Shown here in pieces: positions 39,909-56,882 of a DNA stretch of 64,000 bases. The notes beneath the pieces were generated by a model, which did no database searches, was not told the origin of the DNA, and worked only from the letters and a program-made list of their open reading frames with translations. The DNA lies in contig CAVNZM010000008.1 of the NCBI GenBank assembly GCA_963693365.1, forward strand, positions 8,928,001-8,992,000. Reading direction: 5' to 3'. Within the stretch, counting starts at the first letter, position 1, and each line of letters opens with the position of its first letter. Made by a program: the position numbers and the translations under genes. Origin of the DNA: Amoebidium appalachense (taxonomy: Eukaryota > Ichthyosporea).

Positions 39909-40402
39909 GGGTTTGAATGCGGAACACAGTACGAAGTACGCATACACGATGAGAAGCATGGTGCAGGACACATGCAAAGGCAAACATTCAACTATGCAGC
40001 ATCAGCCATGCGCACAGTATGCGTCATAAGCAGAGCCCATCCTCAGGGAGGGCCCAAGTCATCAATTGCGTCTGAGTTTCGACCCCTTAGCCCGCGTATA
40101 TACGACGCTCCAACTCAGACAGCAGCATCAACTGAACTTGGGTGGGTCAACCCGTCTTGATCAAAGACGAGCAGGGTTGCTTATGCAAGCAAGGTGAGCA
40201 AAACGGTGAAGATGTGTGTGCAAACTAATGCAGTGCAGCGACAAACGCGTGTGCTTACAGATGCACGACACAGAGCAACCATGCCCGGTTGCATGGAAGT
40301 AAAGATGTCTCCACACAGTGGTCTGTCCTGAAAGGACACCTCTGAAAGAAGACAGGGGGGGTTTGAATGCGGAACACAGTACGAAGTACGCATACACGAT
40401 GA
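39909..40402 (-). repeat. Long dispersed-repeat copies in minus orientation
   Basis: Reverse complement of the extended unit at 12408-12780, with the CGCATTCAAAC plus poly-C end at 39909 and again at 40366. It includes the segment ending CCTTGCTTGCATAAGCAACC. It lies downstream of the minus-strand cytochrome b561 gene. Confidence 0.85.
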
Positions 40403-41093
40403 GGGGGTTATATCAGTTGCTAAGTGTCTCCAAGCGGCAGCCACTCACACACACCCCAAGCCCCACCATAACAGAATTTTGGTACATGCTTCCCACATCA
40501 TGCTTGTTTTTAATATTTGAAATTGCATGATAATTCTCTTACCATACTATTATCATCCTCCTACAACTACTACACACCATTACATATCTGTTAGACTACG
40601 GAAGTTACCTAGCTATGTAGGTCGCATTGACCCACTTTACCCTCGGGGGCGCCCTGGGAACTCTCCCAGTCGCTACATCAGCCAATACGAGCTCCGACAA
40701 TATGGAACACCATGTTCTACGGTTGCTATAGGGTGAAAATCATGGATACCTATTGGCACATCCCCAGGACAGGTTAACGCAATTTGATAACACATAATAC
40801 AATTCGAAAAATCAAATTCGTGAACATTTCCGTGAATCCCATGGGGTCATAATCATGGATAAATCATGGATATCTACAGAAAAGGGGAATGTTTGCAAGG
40901 GAAAGGCCAAAGATCGAGGGGGAAAAATAGAAAAGAAAAAAATAATCAGAGAGAAGGCAACGTGTCCCCCCCCCCCCCCCCCCAACACAAACACACACCC
41001 CAACACCACCAACAACAAAAACCTACAAAACAACATTAATGGCTTGTTGTTCTGACTTTTTAGTGAGCATCTGTACACCATTATTGAATCTGC

Positions 41094-41386
41094 TCAGTTA
41101 TCCTTCGTCCCATCTCCAATCCCGCTGGCCCCTTTCTTCTCCGTCTGGAGAGCCAACAGCAGGTTCTTGGGATTATACCTCCCCTGGGCGAACCCATCGA
41201 TTAGCAGCCCGATCGCAATCGCGATCAACCCTGCCTGTAGAACATATGTTGGTGTCCCCAGGTGGTACTTTTGGAAACCTAGAAGGGCCGCCCACACGCC
41301 GAAAATGTATGCGAGGGCACCGACTGCCCGATGGACGAGTAGGAACCCACGAAGGCCCTTGGTTACACCGCCCTTGCTGTGGGGAT

Positions 41387-41417
<31 letters not shown>

Positions 41418-41926
41418 AAGGAAGAGAGAGAGAGGGTGAGGGAAAGCGGGGGAGGGAGAGAGAGAGGAGAGACAGACAGAGAGACAGACAGAGAGAGAGA
41501 AAGACAGGCAGACAAAACGAGATATATAGGGAGAGAAAGGGAGTGGGGGGTGGGGATTGGGAGATGGGTGGGATGTGGTGGTGGTGGTGGTGATGGTGGT
41601 GGTGTTTGGGGTGGGGGGGGTGGGGGTGGGGGAGGGGGAGGGGGGGGGAGGGCGAGGGGGGGGGGGGGGGGAGGGGGGAGGGGGGGGGGGGGGGGGGGGG
41701 GGAGAATGAGGAAGTGAGTGAGAGAGGAAGGGTGAGCGAGGGAGGAAATAGGGGTTTAGATATGTTAGAGTTCGAAGTACAGATTTGCGACGAACAACAG
41801 AATGCAGATTTTGCCTCCCCGAGTCTCCCTTCCTCCCCCCCCCCCCCCCCCCCCGGCCTCCCACCAAAAAAAGAGCACACAAAGAGTGTGCATGATATGT
41901 GTAGTGCGTGTGTTGTGTGTGTGTGT

Positions 41927-41966
<40 letters not shown>

Positions 41967-42213
41967 GGGGCACAGCCAGCATGGTGTGGGAACGAGGGCC
42001 GGTGAGGGAAGGAGAGGGAGGCAGTCAGAGAAACACAAACGAAAAAAACTATTTAGGAACAGAGCTGGGATGGAGCTCTCTTTGGTTAAAGTTTGGGCAA
42101 AGATCAAGTTTTGAAATCCCTCAAAAATAGGAGGGGTAAGAGTTTTACGTATTTCCTAAAAAGGTAAAGAAGTCGTTTTTCGTTGCATTACTAATATAAA
42201 AAAAAAGAATACA

Positions 42214-42285
<72 letters not shown>

Positions 42286-42729
42286 GCACGCGCGCACGTA
42301 CGCACGGACAAACGGTTCATATTCTTTCTCTTCATTTCACAAAAATTAGCAGCAATGCAGATTTTAATATCAACCTTACTTTTCTTCCATGAAGTTCTTG
42401 AGGGCGCCAGGTAGTTCCTCTGGCTTAAGGCTCGCCACCCACCCATTTCCCAGGGCCCAAAACGAGAAAAATATCGCCAGACCCCCAACCCAACTGTGAT
42501 ACGAAGCAAAATGCGGACGGTCGTTTTTGATCTTGTTTGCAACGATCGCACCGACACCGGCAAGATTGAAGAGGAAGGCCACCCACTGGGCTAGCTGATG
42601 CATCTGCACCATGTTCTCCTGTGTGTGTGTGTGTGTGTGTGTTTTTTTTTGTTTTTTTTTTTTGGGGGGGGGGGAGGGGGAGGGGAAGAAGGGGACGGGG
42701 CGGAGGGGGGAGGGGGCAGGGAGAGGAAG

Positions 42730-42763
<34 letters not shown>

Positions 42764-43107
42764 CAAGGGGCAGGAGAAGTCCCGGGGGTTGAGTGAAAGG
42801 GCGGGTGGTAGAGGGTGGTGGTGGTGTGTGTGTGTAATGTGGGTGTGTTTGGTGGCAAGAGGGGGATGGGGGCGGGAGGGGTTATATTGTGTTTCAGAGT
42901 GCGAAGTACACTTCACGACGGACACCACATACTAATGTGTGTGTGTGTGTGTGTCTGTGTGTTGAGGAGGGGGGCCGGGGGTGGGAGCGGGGGGAGGAGG
43001 GGGGGGGGGGGGAGGAGAAGAAAAGAAAAGGCCAGAGTGCAAATGCGAATCCTATTCATCATAAGTAGACCCCACAGGAATAGGGTGGGACGGAGGAGAA
43101 GAGGGAG

Positions 43108-43152
<45 letters not shown>

Positions 43153-44374
43153 CTTGGAAAGGAAAAAGGAAGACGGGGAAAGATTTTTGAGGACGGCAAA
43201 AACATGAGCAATTGGGCAACTTTAGGGATGAGATGGGTGCTGGAGTGAGAGGGGGTTGGGGGAAGAGAGCAAACGGATGGTACGTACAGGTTTTGAACCA
43301 AACACTTGCGACAGAGGACCACAAGAAAGAACGATTGAGAAAGTAGGAATTGGGGTGGGAGGCGAGAAGAAACTGTGTCTGAGCCGGCACCGGGGGGAGA
43401 GGAGGGGGGGGAGGGGGGGGGGGAGGGGGACGGGGGGAGGGTCAGCAGGAGAGGGGGAGAGGAGGGAGGATAGAGAGACCATGAAAAAGATAGAAAGGAC
43501 GGGAGGGGGAGGGGGAGGAGGGAGGGGGAGACAGGGGGCGATAGAGGGAGAAGGAGGGGGGAGAGGGGGGAGGGGGAGGGGGGGGGGAAGAGAGAGAGGG
43601 GGCGGGCGGGGATGGAGAGAGGAGATAATGAGAGAGGGGGGAGGGAGGGAGGGAGGGAGGGAGGGAGGGAGAGAGAGGGAGGGAGGGAGGGAGGGAGAGA
43701 GAGGGAGAGGGAGAGGGGAAAACGATGTGGGAAATAGTATGTATCTTGTGAAATGTCTGTTTGCGTGTTGTGCCTTCAAAAGACGATTGAAAAAGGTTAT
43801 AGTCAGGAGGAGATTGAAAAAGGTTATAACCGTAAGGAGATAGAAGCATGTAGGTAAGCATACGAACCTTGAAAAGCCATGAATTTTTTAAGAGCAGAAA
43901 GTATTCAAAATAGATAGGCAACAAATATTTAACCAGAAACTCTTGGCTCTTTTTATTAGATGGACCCCCCTACCCCCCCCACTTCCCCCCTTCCTCGCCC
44001 CTTCCCCCTCTCCGTACCTTCCCCTCCCCCCTCAACACGCACACGCCCCTGCTCTCTCAGTCGGTCAGAAGTACTGGCTTTCTTTGTCGTTAACCAACAA
44101 TGTATCCATAGAAATAAAACTGAGCAGGCAAACAGCTGTGTAAGAGGAAACAGGAAATACCGTACACACACCATGAGCCGAGAAAAACACATACCTTCTC
44201 TTTTGGAGGAAGTGTACGTGCCGTTTTGGCAGTGACTATTGCGCTAGTCATAACCGCCCCGTAGCCCGCAGCCAACATGACCGGGTGGTAGGAAAATAGG
44301 GAGGAGTCAAAGTAAAGGTAGGCTGTGTACCCTGCCCACACAGCACCGAGGGTGCGAAGAACGATAGAAGACAT
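41094..44374 (-). CDS. Cytochrome b561 domain protein, 3 exons, complete
   Basis: Minus-strand exons 44374-44195, 42618-42380 and 41376-41094 join in phase to 233 residues. About six hydrophobic segments are visible. TM2-TM5 carry four well-placed histidines: His30 in LFSYHPVM, His67 in QMHQLAQW, His101 in ASYHSWVGG and His155 in LLVHRAVG. This is the bis-heme pattern of cytochrome b561, a family of ascorbate-linked transmembrane electron carriers and ferrireductases. The small size and SLFSYHPV resemble CYB561D-type members. Exon 2 follows a (CA)nCAG acceptor; exon 3 follows a poly-C and CCCCACAG acceptor. Exon 2 ends AA|GTAAGG, completing the codon with C from exon 3. The gene is divergent from the AlkB gene, with about 1.05 kb between starts. 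Confidence 0.88.
41392..41812 (-). repeat. C-rich (sense) tracts and a dispersed-repeat copy, cytochrome b561 intron 2
   Basis: Poly-G with GA interruptions on the plus strand (poly-C in the gene sense). A minus-strand dispersed-repeat fragment lies at about 41760-41812 (TCTGCATTCTGTTGTTCGTC on the minus strand). Confidence 0.75.
42214..42300. repeat. (CA)n microsatellite, cytochrome b561 intron 2
   Basis: About 34 CA units, then CGCACG units, less than 100 bases from the exon 2 donor (sense strand: GT repeat). Confidence 0.93.
42890..43100 (-). repeat. Two divergent dispersed-repeat fragments, cytochrome b561 intron 1
   Basis: 42893-42935 (GTGTCCGTCGTGAAGTGTAC on the minus strand) and 43031-43085 are both in the direction of the gene. 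Confidence 0.6.
42960..43710. repeat. G/GA-rich low-complexity DNA, cytochrome b561 intron 1
   Basis: Poly-G runs (for example 43110-43149) and a GGGA/GAGA array (43380-43715) with short unique pieces between them. Confidence 0.88.
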
Positions 44375-45429
44375 GGTGGCGTAATCGTGTACGTGTGTGT
44401 GTGTGACGCGCGTGCCTGTACGTGTGCGCGTGGGGTGAATGTGTATACTTGTACACTGCGTAGGATTATGGGAGGTGCCGTTGTTGTCTGCAGGCTACAA
44501 ACAGAAGGTGTGTTGTTATGCACAAGCTGAAGGAGCTTCGTGTTTACATGTAGCCAAGCAAGTGCAGGGCGGAAAACATATCAATCCATTTGGGCCAGTA
44601 TTTCGCATTTTGCTGTCAATACTCCCGTTCATTCAAAGGGATGCCGCCGGATGGGCCGCGGCAGGCCTGAGCTCCAGCCAGCGCAAATATATCTGGGTAT
44701 TGTAAGTATAGTTCCATTGTTGTGTATATAATAATTTAATGTATTATCATACTATACCGTGTAAGTGAGATGCTAACCCCGCTCGCTTCCGCTTTTCTCC
44801 CACTCACCCCCTTCTTTTCTGCGGTCTCGAGGCTCGACCGACCGGCTGTGCACGTGGGCTCAGTGCGGGCGCCGGCGTGTCTTGCACAATTGTCTTACAT
44901 CAGATACTCTTATTTGTGCCACTCCCCTCTCCCCCCGCCTGGGGCACAAATTGCTAGCTTCCACCTCTCAATCTCTACGTCCTCTTCTAAGTTCATTATC
45001 GTCAAAACTATAGTTTCAACAAACTTAGAAACAGGCTATTCCTATCTGGAGTTACCGTAACAGGCGCACTTACGGGGCCTTCGATGATTCGAGTGCCTTG
45101 AGATATTGAGGCTGCCTTACAAATCCGTTCTTTCCGGCCAAATCCCCGTATTCCTAACCCTGATATCGCTCAGTTTAGCAACTTTAGCTGACAGAAAAGC
45201 TGTTTGATTGGTGCATTGTTAATATTTGGCGCGAAACGTTTTGGAGGGCCGTGGGGAAAGAATTTGCTGTTCATGTTGCAAGTATTTGTCTGTATGGTAC
45301 TGTATGTTTGTGTGTGGCCTGAAACATCAACAAAACGGAAAAGCAAAAGGCTTTACTGCAGGGGAAAGCACCTTTGATTACTATATTACTAGTTTACTGT
45401 TCACGCATCCCAAACATCCAATTTTGAAA
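44375..45429. promoter_or_regulatory. Shared upstream region of the divergent cytochrome b561 and AlkB genes
   Basis: About 1.05 kb between the two start codons, almost free of microsatellites, unlike its surroundings. It should contain both promoters or the 5' UTRs. No TATA box is convincing. Confidence 0.4.
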
Positions 45430-49975
<4,546 letters not shown>

Positions 49976-50192
49976 GACCCCCTTCCCCAAGCGCGCGTGC
50001 ACACACACAGGCGCGCTCATGTGCAGGCGCAGGTGCAGGCGCGCATGCACGGACAGGGGCACATGCATACTCGCGCACAGACATGCATACACGTTCACAC
50101 GGACGCCAGCACACACACACAAATACCGGTTCAAATATACGCATTTGTGTTTTGTGTGCAGGCACACGCACACACGCGCGCGCACACACGCG

Positions 50193-50361
<169 letters not shown>

Positions 50362-50542
50362 GAATGTGTTCAGCCATGAACTACTTAAAGATGGTTCGTT
50401 TTATTCCAATGTCGCTGATTTGATGATAGAAATGTAAACCTTAGTGAAACGGTGTTTCTGATGTGTTTTTTTTTTTTTAGGGGGAAAAAAAGAATGGGAA
50501 CTATCCCAAATCGTTGCAAGTAGGCTATCAGGGTTTTCCCCC

Positions 50543-50587
<45 letters not shown>

Positions 50588-50763
50588 ACTGCTTAAAACA
50601 GGATTCATATTCTGAGTGCATAATGTACATGCTGTTTAGTAAACCTGTCGTCACATATAGCGATTGGACTGGTTTCGCACAAACACTCTCTCCCTCTCCC
50701 CCCCTCTCCCCCCCCCCCCCCCCCCTCCCCCCCCCCCCCCTCCTTCCCCCCCCCGCCCCCCTC

Positions 50764-50794
<31 letters not shown>

Positions 50795-50929
50795 ACACAC
50801 TACCACCACCATGCCAGTGCACGTGGCTACCACCACCACCACCTTCCCGGTGACACGTACGTACGGAATGCCGTGTGACCCGCGGGTGTGTATACGACGT
50901 ACATGTTCGAGAGCCAGCTGCAGGGTGTG

Positions 50930-51320
50930 CGTGACTGTGTGTGTGTGTGCGCGCGCGCGTGCACGTGTGCGTGATTGCATGCACACATGCCAAATTAACC
51001 GTTACGGTGTTTGTGTGTGCACGTGTGTGTGCGTGTGCCGGAGTGCACACATACCTGGTTGAAACGGTTACACGTGCATAATTGTTTGTGTACGTGTGCG
51101 TGTGTGCATGCGTGTGCACATGCCAAATCAGTGTGTGCTAAACTTTGTGTGTGTGACTGTGTTTGTGCATGCGTACATGCGATACCACATGTGTGTGCGA
51201 GTGTGAACATGCCAAACGATATGTGTCCGCACGTGTGTGTGGGTTGTGGGCGTGCGCACATGCCAAGTGTTTGAGGTGTGTGCAACTGTGTCCGCGGGTG
51301 CATGCGTGTCATGCCAAACC

Positions 51321-51375
<55 letters not shown>

Positions 51376-51450
51376 GACTGTACATGTGTGCATGTGTGTG
51401 CATTCCGCATGCATGTGCATGTGCATGTGCATGTGCCTGTACATCAGAAC
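50930..51450. repeat. Degenerate (TG)n array with a recurring longer unit
   Basis: The pattern catgcgtgt...catgccaaa returns at about 50990, 51120, 51210, 51262 and 51313, on a TG background. It includes a pure (TG)n tract at 51322-51373 and a CATGTG array at 51405-51435. Confidence 0.8.
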
Positions 51451-53409
51451 GCTCAATTTGGGTGGGCAGTCTCAAGGCTTTGCAATCAAGTGGCATTGCA
51501 TGGCACAAAGTCATATAATTTTTTAAATTTTTATTAGCCAACATGATTGGCTTCGACAGCTCCAAGATGATGGTGTTACCAATCCCCGCCACTGATATGT
51601 AATGGTCACCGAGCGCAATGATTGGGTTTGCCTAATTATGGCATTATCCTATTTTAGGCATTGCCACACAAGATGCATAGTCACGGAATGCAGACTAATA
51701 CTTCACACGCTTGGTGTTGAGCAAAAATGTCTGCATTTCTCAAAACATTTCTTATATGGAAATGGCGCAATTGCATATATGACTTGAAAAGACTATACAT
51801 TATGCACTTAACCTACTCAATTAATCTGGCAACCTAGAAATAGCCTCATTATGACGTCATGCCCCAGATGGCCGATATGTATTTACATGTCCATGAATTC
51901 CTGTGCCCAAGGGAACTTTATCAGATTCCGAAAAGTTGAATTTGTGTGAAGACTTCATTTTTTCGCTGTGTAGAAACCTACATATCGACTGTACGTACGG
52001 TAAAGCAATATGAAATTGGTGCTCGTCGGTGCATGTATTGCACATGTATGCAGGCCCGAAATTCATGAAATTTTGATGGTGATATTTTTCTGCATATCTC
52101 CGATCAGGTTAGATAAATCAATTAAAAAGAAAAAGAAAGTTTCTTAAGGCTTTGGGTGGTATTTTTTTTCATTTCCCTAAATACACACAAAAAGTGGGAA
52201 TATTGCAATTTTAAGAAAAACTTGAATGGACCAATAATTTTTGCGTGATCCCACAATTAGCCAAATGTAGAAATTTGGGCGGGAAGTTTTTGCGCGCCCA
52301 AAAAAAAGAGTTTTTGCAAACAAAAAAGTATGAATATATAATGCCCACATCATGAAATGCATACCGTGCCCACACTATCGGCCGGGGGCTTGCAGGGCCG
52401 GCGCCCATAAATACAAAAATTGATGTCTGGATGGCGGTTTTCTTTTTTCTTTTTCTTCATTTTCCATTTGGGGTAATATTTGCTCTCTGCCCACTCCAAG
52501 TTGACCGTATCTTTGGCACCAACAATTTCCGCAATTTCTTATAATATTTTTTTATTTGTAGGTTCGTGTAACAGTAGATTTAGCTGGCCGGCCAGCACAA
52601 AACCTCTCATACCTTCTTTTGTACATTTTCGGGGAATAAAAAAATAGCTTACTTGCGGGTATATCGGATCTTGGTAGGGAAAAAACGAGAAAAAACAAAC
52701 TACAACAAGCCCAATCACACCGGAAAAATATGGCATGTATGGCAGAAAACTGCATATGCTACAGTAAGGGGGACAGATATATATGTTCCGAAATATGATA
52801 TCTATCTGTTAGTCACAGGAGCAAGAGCGCGAGGGAAATCTAATTTGGTTTCGTTTTCCCCTTCCATTTTTCGCTGGTTTGCACGCACGTTGCAACATGT
52901 GTGTGTGTTCGTGTGTGTGTGTGTTCGTGTGTGTGTGTACTCGTCTTCGTGCCTGCTTATTTATCTCCTTTTCTCTTCTTATCTCCATTCTGGGGCAATC
53001 ATTGATTTGAGCTTTCCGTATCATACGTTCCTACTCCCTTGGCTCTATCATTAATACTCCCCCCTGTCTCCCACGCCCCAAGCACACACCCCTACAAGAC
53101 CCCCTCCCGTGATAATAATGCATGCTCCTCCCCGTAAAAAAGAACATTTATGTGCGATGTCAATCTTACCACTTTTGATGAAACTATTTACACAAGAAAG
53201 CAGCAAAAATCCAATCGACCAGGGCTGGGTTGTCCAACAAACGTCGAACTTGGGCTGCTGCCGAAAGCGAAATTTCCAAACCAATTTTCGATGGGGGGAA
53301 AGAAAAATCTCAAAGCGATTGTGTCATGTCGTCACGGTAATAACCAATCAAATCCCGCACACCAGAGGTTCAAGGTTTTTAAAAAAATATAAAGAGAAAT
53401 TTAAAAATT

Positions 53410-53817
53410 TTAAACCTCCAGTGGCTCGTCTGGTTCGTTTGCCGGTGCCAATTCCTCTGCCCGTGTGACCGTCTTTGTGTGCCACACCCACACTTCCGTG
53501 CAGTTCCCCTTTGGCTGCAGAAACAAAAAACACAGTCAAAACCAAAGATAAAAAAGTCAACCCACACATCCCCCCCCCCCCCCCCCCCCCCCCACACACA
53601 CACACAAAAAAAAAGGTGCACGTGCACACACAACACACACACTCTCATTCATACGTTCACTCTCTTTTTCACACACGCACACGCACACACACAACCTCTC
53701 TCTCTCCCACAACCTGTACAAATGCACTCACACACCGGCAGGCGTAACATACAGCCCACACATCTACGACTGTGCACAGGCACAAATGGGACATTGCGTG
53801 TGCATGCGTGTGTTGTG

Positions 53818-53857
<40 letters not shown>

Positions 53858-55696
53858 GAGGGGGGGAGGGGGGGGGGGGGGGGGAGTCTACCTCGAGTTC
53901 ATCGATTTCGGTGATGAAAAATTGAATGAACTTCGTCTCCAGGAACCCCGGCTGTGGAAAATGACATGGTTAGTATCTTAACGAGACACCAGGTGTCTGT
54001 GCCTGTCTGTGTGTGCGTTTAAGAGAAATGAGATGTGTCTACGATGCCTGTGTGCATGTCCATGCAAGCAGGCACATGCATGTATGAATGTGTGCATGTT
54101 TTTGTTCATATGCGCGCACACCGTGTGTGTGATGTACTCGTGTGCATGTGTGTGTGCCTCTCCCCGCGTGTGTGCAGTATATGTGCGTATGTATCTGTGT
54201 ATGTGTGTGTGTGTGTGTGTGTGTATGTGTTTGTGTGTGCTTGTCACGTGACACTCACCAAGAATGTGTGGCTGAAATGTACCCGGGTGCCCTTCTTGAT
54301 TCTGTCGTGGACCATTTTGAGGTTCACCGCAAACGCTCCCATGTCCAGAACAAACTTTCTCTGCACAAAACAAGAACAAAAAAAAAAAAAAAAAAGGGGG
54401 GGGGGGGGGGGGGAGGGTAAGTAGGCTGCCAAGAGGAAGGGAGCAGGGGCACATAAAAAAGCCAAGTAGAAAATAACAACCAGTTGCACCTACTTACCCC
54501 CATTCTTTCACTTCACGCACAAGAGGAAAAGAAACAAAAAAAAAGTGCATGTCTCCAAAACAAATCTGTCCCCCATGATGTTTCCTAGCTCTCGACCTTC
54601 TTCTGTGGAGGTGCTGCTTAGCCCTTTGACGGCACCCGATCATAGCATTGCTGAAATATCGATAACATTACAACATATCCCCTCCCCCCCCCCCCCCCCC
54701 CCTCCCCCCCCCCCCCCCCCAAAAAAAAAAAAAAAAAAAAAAAGTACACAAAAACATTCTTACGAAACTAATTAGCCAGCCAGAACGGTAGAGGGAAGGG
54801 GGGTAAACCGAAGCAAAAAAAAGTGCTAACTCACCCCCGCCATGAAGTTGGAGACGAAGCCGTTCACCTTTCCAGTCTTCTTGTCGAGGGTGCATCGTTC
54901 GTACATGCGCCCACCAGAGAACCCCATCGCCCAGCAGCTCACTGTGCGTTAAGTTTGATTCGTCAGCTTTAAATTCTAGAAGTCAAACCCAAAGGGGCAA
55001 AAAAAAAAAAAAAAAAAAAAAAAAAGATTTTAACACCCGCCAGAAAACCCCGATCGCATCGCGGCTCACTGTGCGCCATGTTTGATCCGTTGGTTTAAAA
55101 GTGATACAATTAAACTAAAAAATAACAAAAAATTAAAGATAGTGCACACACATACTCTCTAGCACACAAGTACACGTGCGTACACTCCCACACCACAAAT
55201 GGATATGGTCATGTGCATACACGCACACGCGCCCATCCGAAAGCCCGCAAGCCTCACACACACACACACGCACATACCCGCATTCGTGGAGCGGATGGCT
55301 TCAAAGAGCCGCAAGTCATAGGCATTGTCATCATCACCAAAGTACAGCACGCCATCACCCCCAGCTGCGGCCGACTCTTCCAACACCTTCTTCAGTCCCG
55401 CGTTTCTCTGATTCACCCCCCGGTGCCCATGTGGGTTGTCTTCTCGGTTTGGCGATGTCGCTGATATGTGCGAGTACTTGAAGACTTTACTGTGGGTGGA
55501 ATAAGTTCGCGTAAGACAAAGACAGATAGAGAGCAAAGAGTGGAATAGGTGAAATGCCGGGGAAAAGACGAGGGTCAGCCAGCACGTGCAAGAACAATAA
55601 GGACGCAGTTAGCCGGGACTCTCGAGCCATCTTCTAGCCAGCGACATGAATGCAGCGACAAAAATGATAAACGTCGACAGACACACACAAACACAA

Positions 55697-55728
<32 letters not shown>

Positions 55729-56882
55729 GTGCCTTCTTTGAAGAATGTCCTCCACCAGCTGTGACGTTTGGTTTGCATCCTCCACTACCACCCAGTGTAA
55801 TCGTGGCACATTGTTGAGCGTGTTCGCCAGTCGCGTCAAATCTGCCCTCTGTTTGACACGACACAGTTAGAGATATATAAAATAGAATATAGAGTGCATG
55901 CAGAGTTTAAGACAAGGTGGAAATTCTCGAGCTCAAGGAACGCTTGGTCGCACGTGCAGGATACAGTGGAAACGAGTGGTGATCTATACGAGTAGCGAAA
56001 ATTGAAACAAAGGCACAGGGTCAGGTTGCGTCAGGTTCTCAAAAACAACCAACCTTCCGCCCTCAGATGACACGATATAACAACACGATAAGGGAGGTGG
56101 AGCGTGCTTGACTGCGTGCGTGTCTAAGGGAAGAAAGAGATCGACGGAAAATGCCTACAAGTAGGAACTAACCTGCGTCGCCTGGTTCACGGTAGGCGTG
56201 ACAAAATAGATGATGGGCAGTGCATCCTCCGGGTTCATCACGGTTCTGTTTTCTGCTTCTAGCGCCGTCTCATTCCTCTTGACCGTGCCATCCTCGTTGA
56301 CAATTAATATTTGGCCGTTTCGTGGAAGCTCGACACACAAGACGTTACTAACAGCATCGAAGCTATGGGAGGCTGCATGAAGAGAAACATCAGAAAGGGG
56401 TTCGAAGCGAACTTCCTTTATGGCTCACATGCGAAAAAGGGGGAAAAGCAAGGAGAATGGAGCGTAACTGGTGGTGCAAGTGTGTGTGTGTGTATGTGTG
56501 TGTTCGCCGGCGCGCATGTGCGTGTGTGCTGGGTGTGTTGGGTGGGGGGGGGGGAGTGCGTAGGTAGGGAAACGGAAGGGCACTTAAGAGACATGGCGAC
56601 CTAGTCAGCCACCATACCGGCTTGGGTGCGGAAACAGGCACAAAGTGGATTGAAAGGAAGAGCACCCAAGTTTTTGAAACAAGTCGAGGAACAAAGAGAA
56701 CAACAAAAAGAGGGAAGGGAAAATAAAACAGCGGAGATGCATGCAAAATCAAAAAACGTACCGACTATGACGCATACCCACAAGGCGGCCACAAGCACGG
56801 CCAGCCTCCACTTATGTGTGTGTACGGTGGCGTGGACACTCTTCATCACTACACCACCGTTTATCGAGGAGCTCATGGTCAT
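53410..56882 (-). CDS. B3GAT: Beta-1,3-glucuronyltransferase (GlcAT/B3GAT family), 8 exons, complete
   Basis: Minus-strand exons 56882-56762, 56372-56173, 55848-55733, 55489-55278, 54941-54835, 54360-54259, 53951-53892 and 53514-53410 give 340 residues, close to the usual 325-335. It is a type II Golgi enzyme: a short cytosolic tail, one TM segment (about residues 28-42) and a lumenal GT43 domain. Landmarks are YFVTPT at the start of the catalytic domain, PRLHWVVVEDA, RGVNQRNAGL, LYFGDDDNAYD with metal/UDP-binding Asp198-200, GGRMYE, DMGAFAVNL, GFLETKF with the likely catalytic base Glu291, and VWHTKT with His318. The family adds glucuronate to the proteoglycan linker tetrasaccharide or to HNK-1 glycans; which of these applies is not decided here. 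The exon 3 donor appears to be GC rather than GT. Exon 1 may be preceded by a 5' UTR exon. Confidence 0.9.
53815..53886. repeat. (GT)n then poly-G, glucuronyltransferase intron 7
   Basis: It begins five bases after the exon 7 donor GTAGAC on the minus strand; sense strand is poly-C then (CA)n. Confidence 0.9.
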
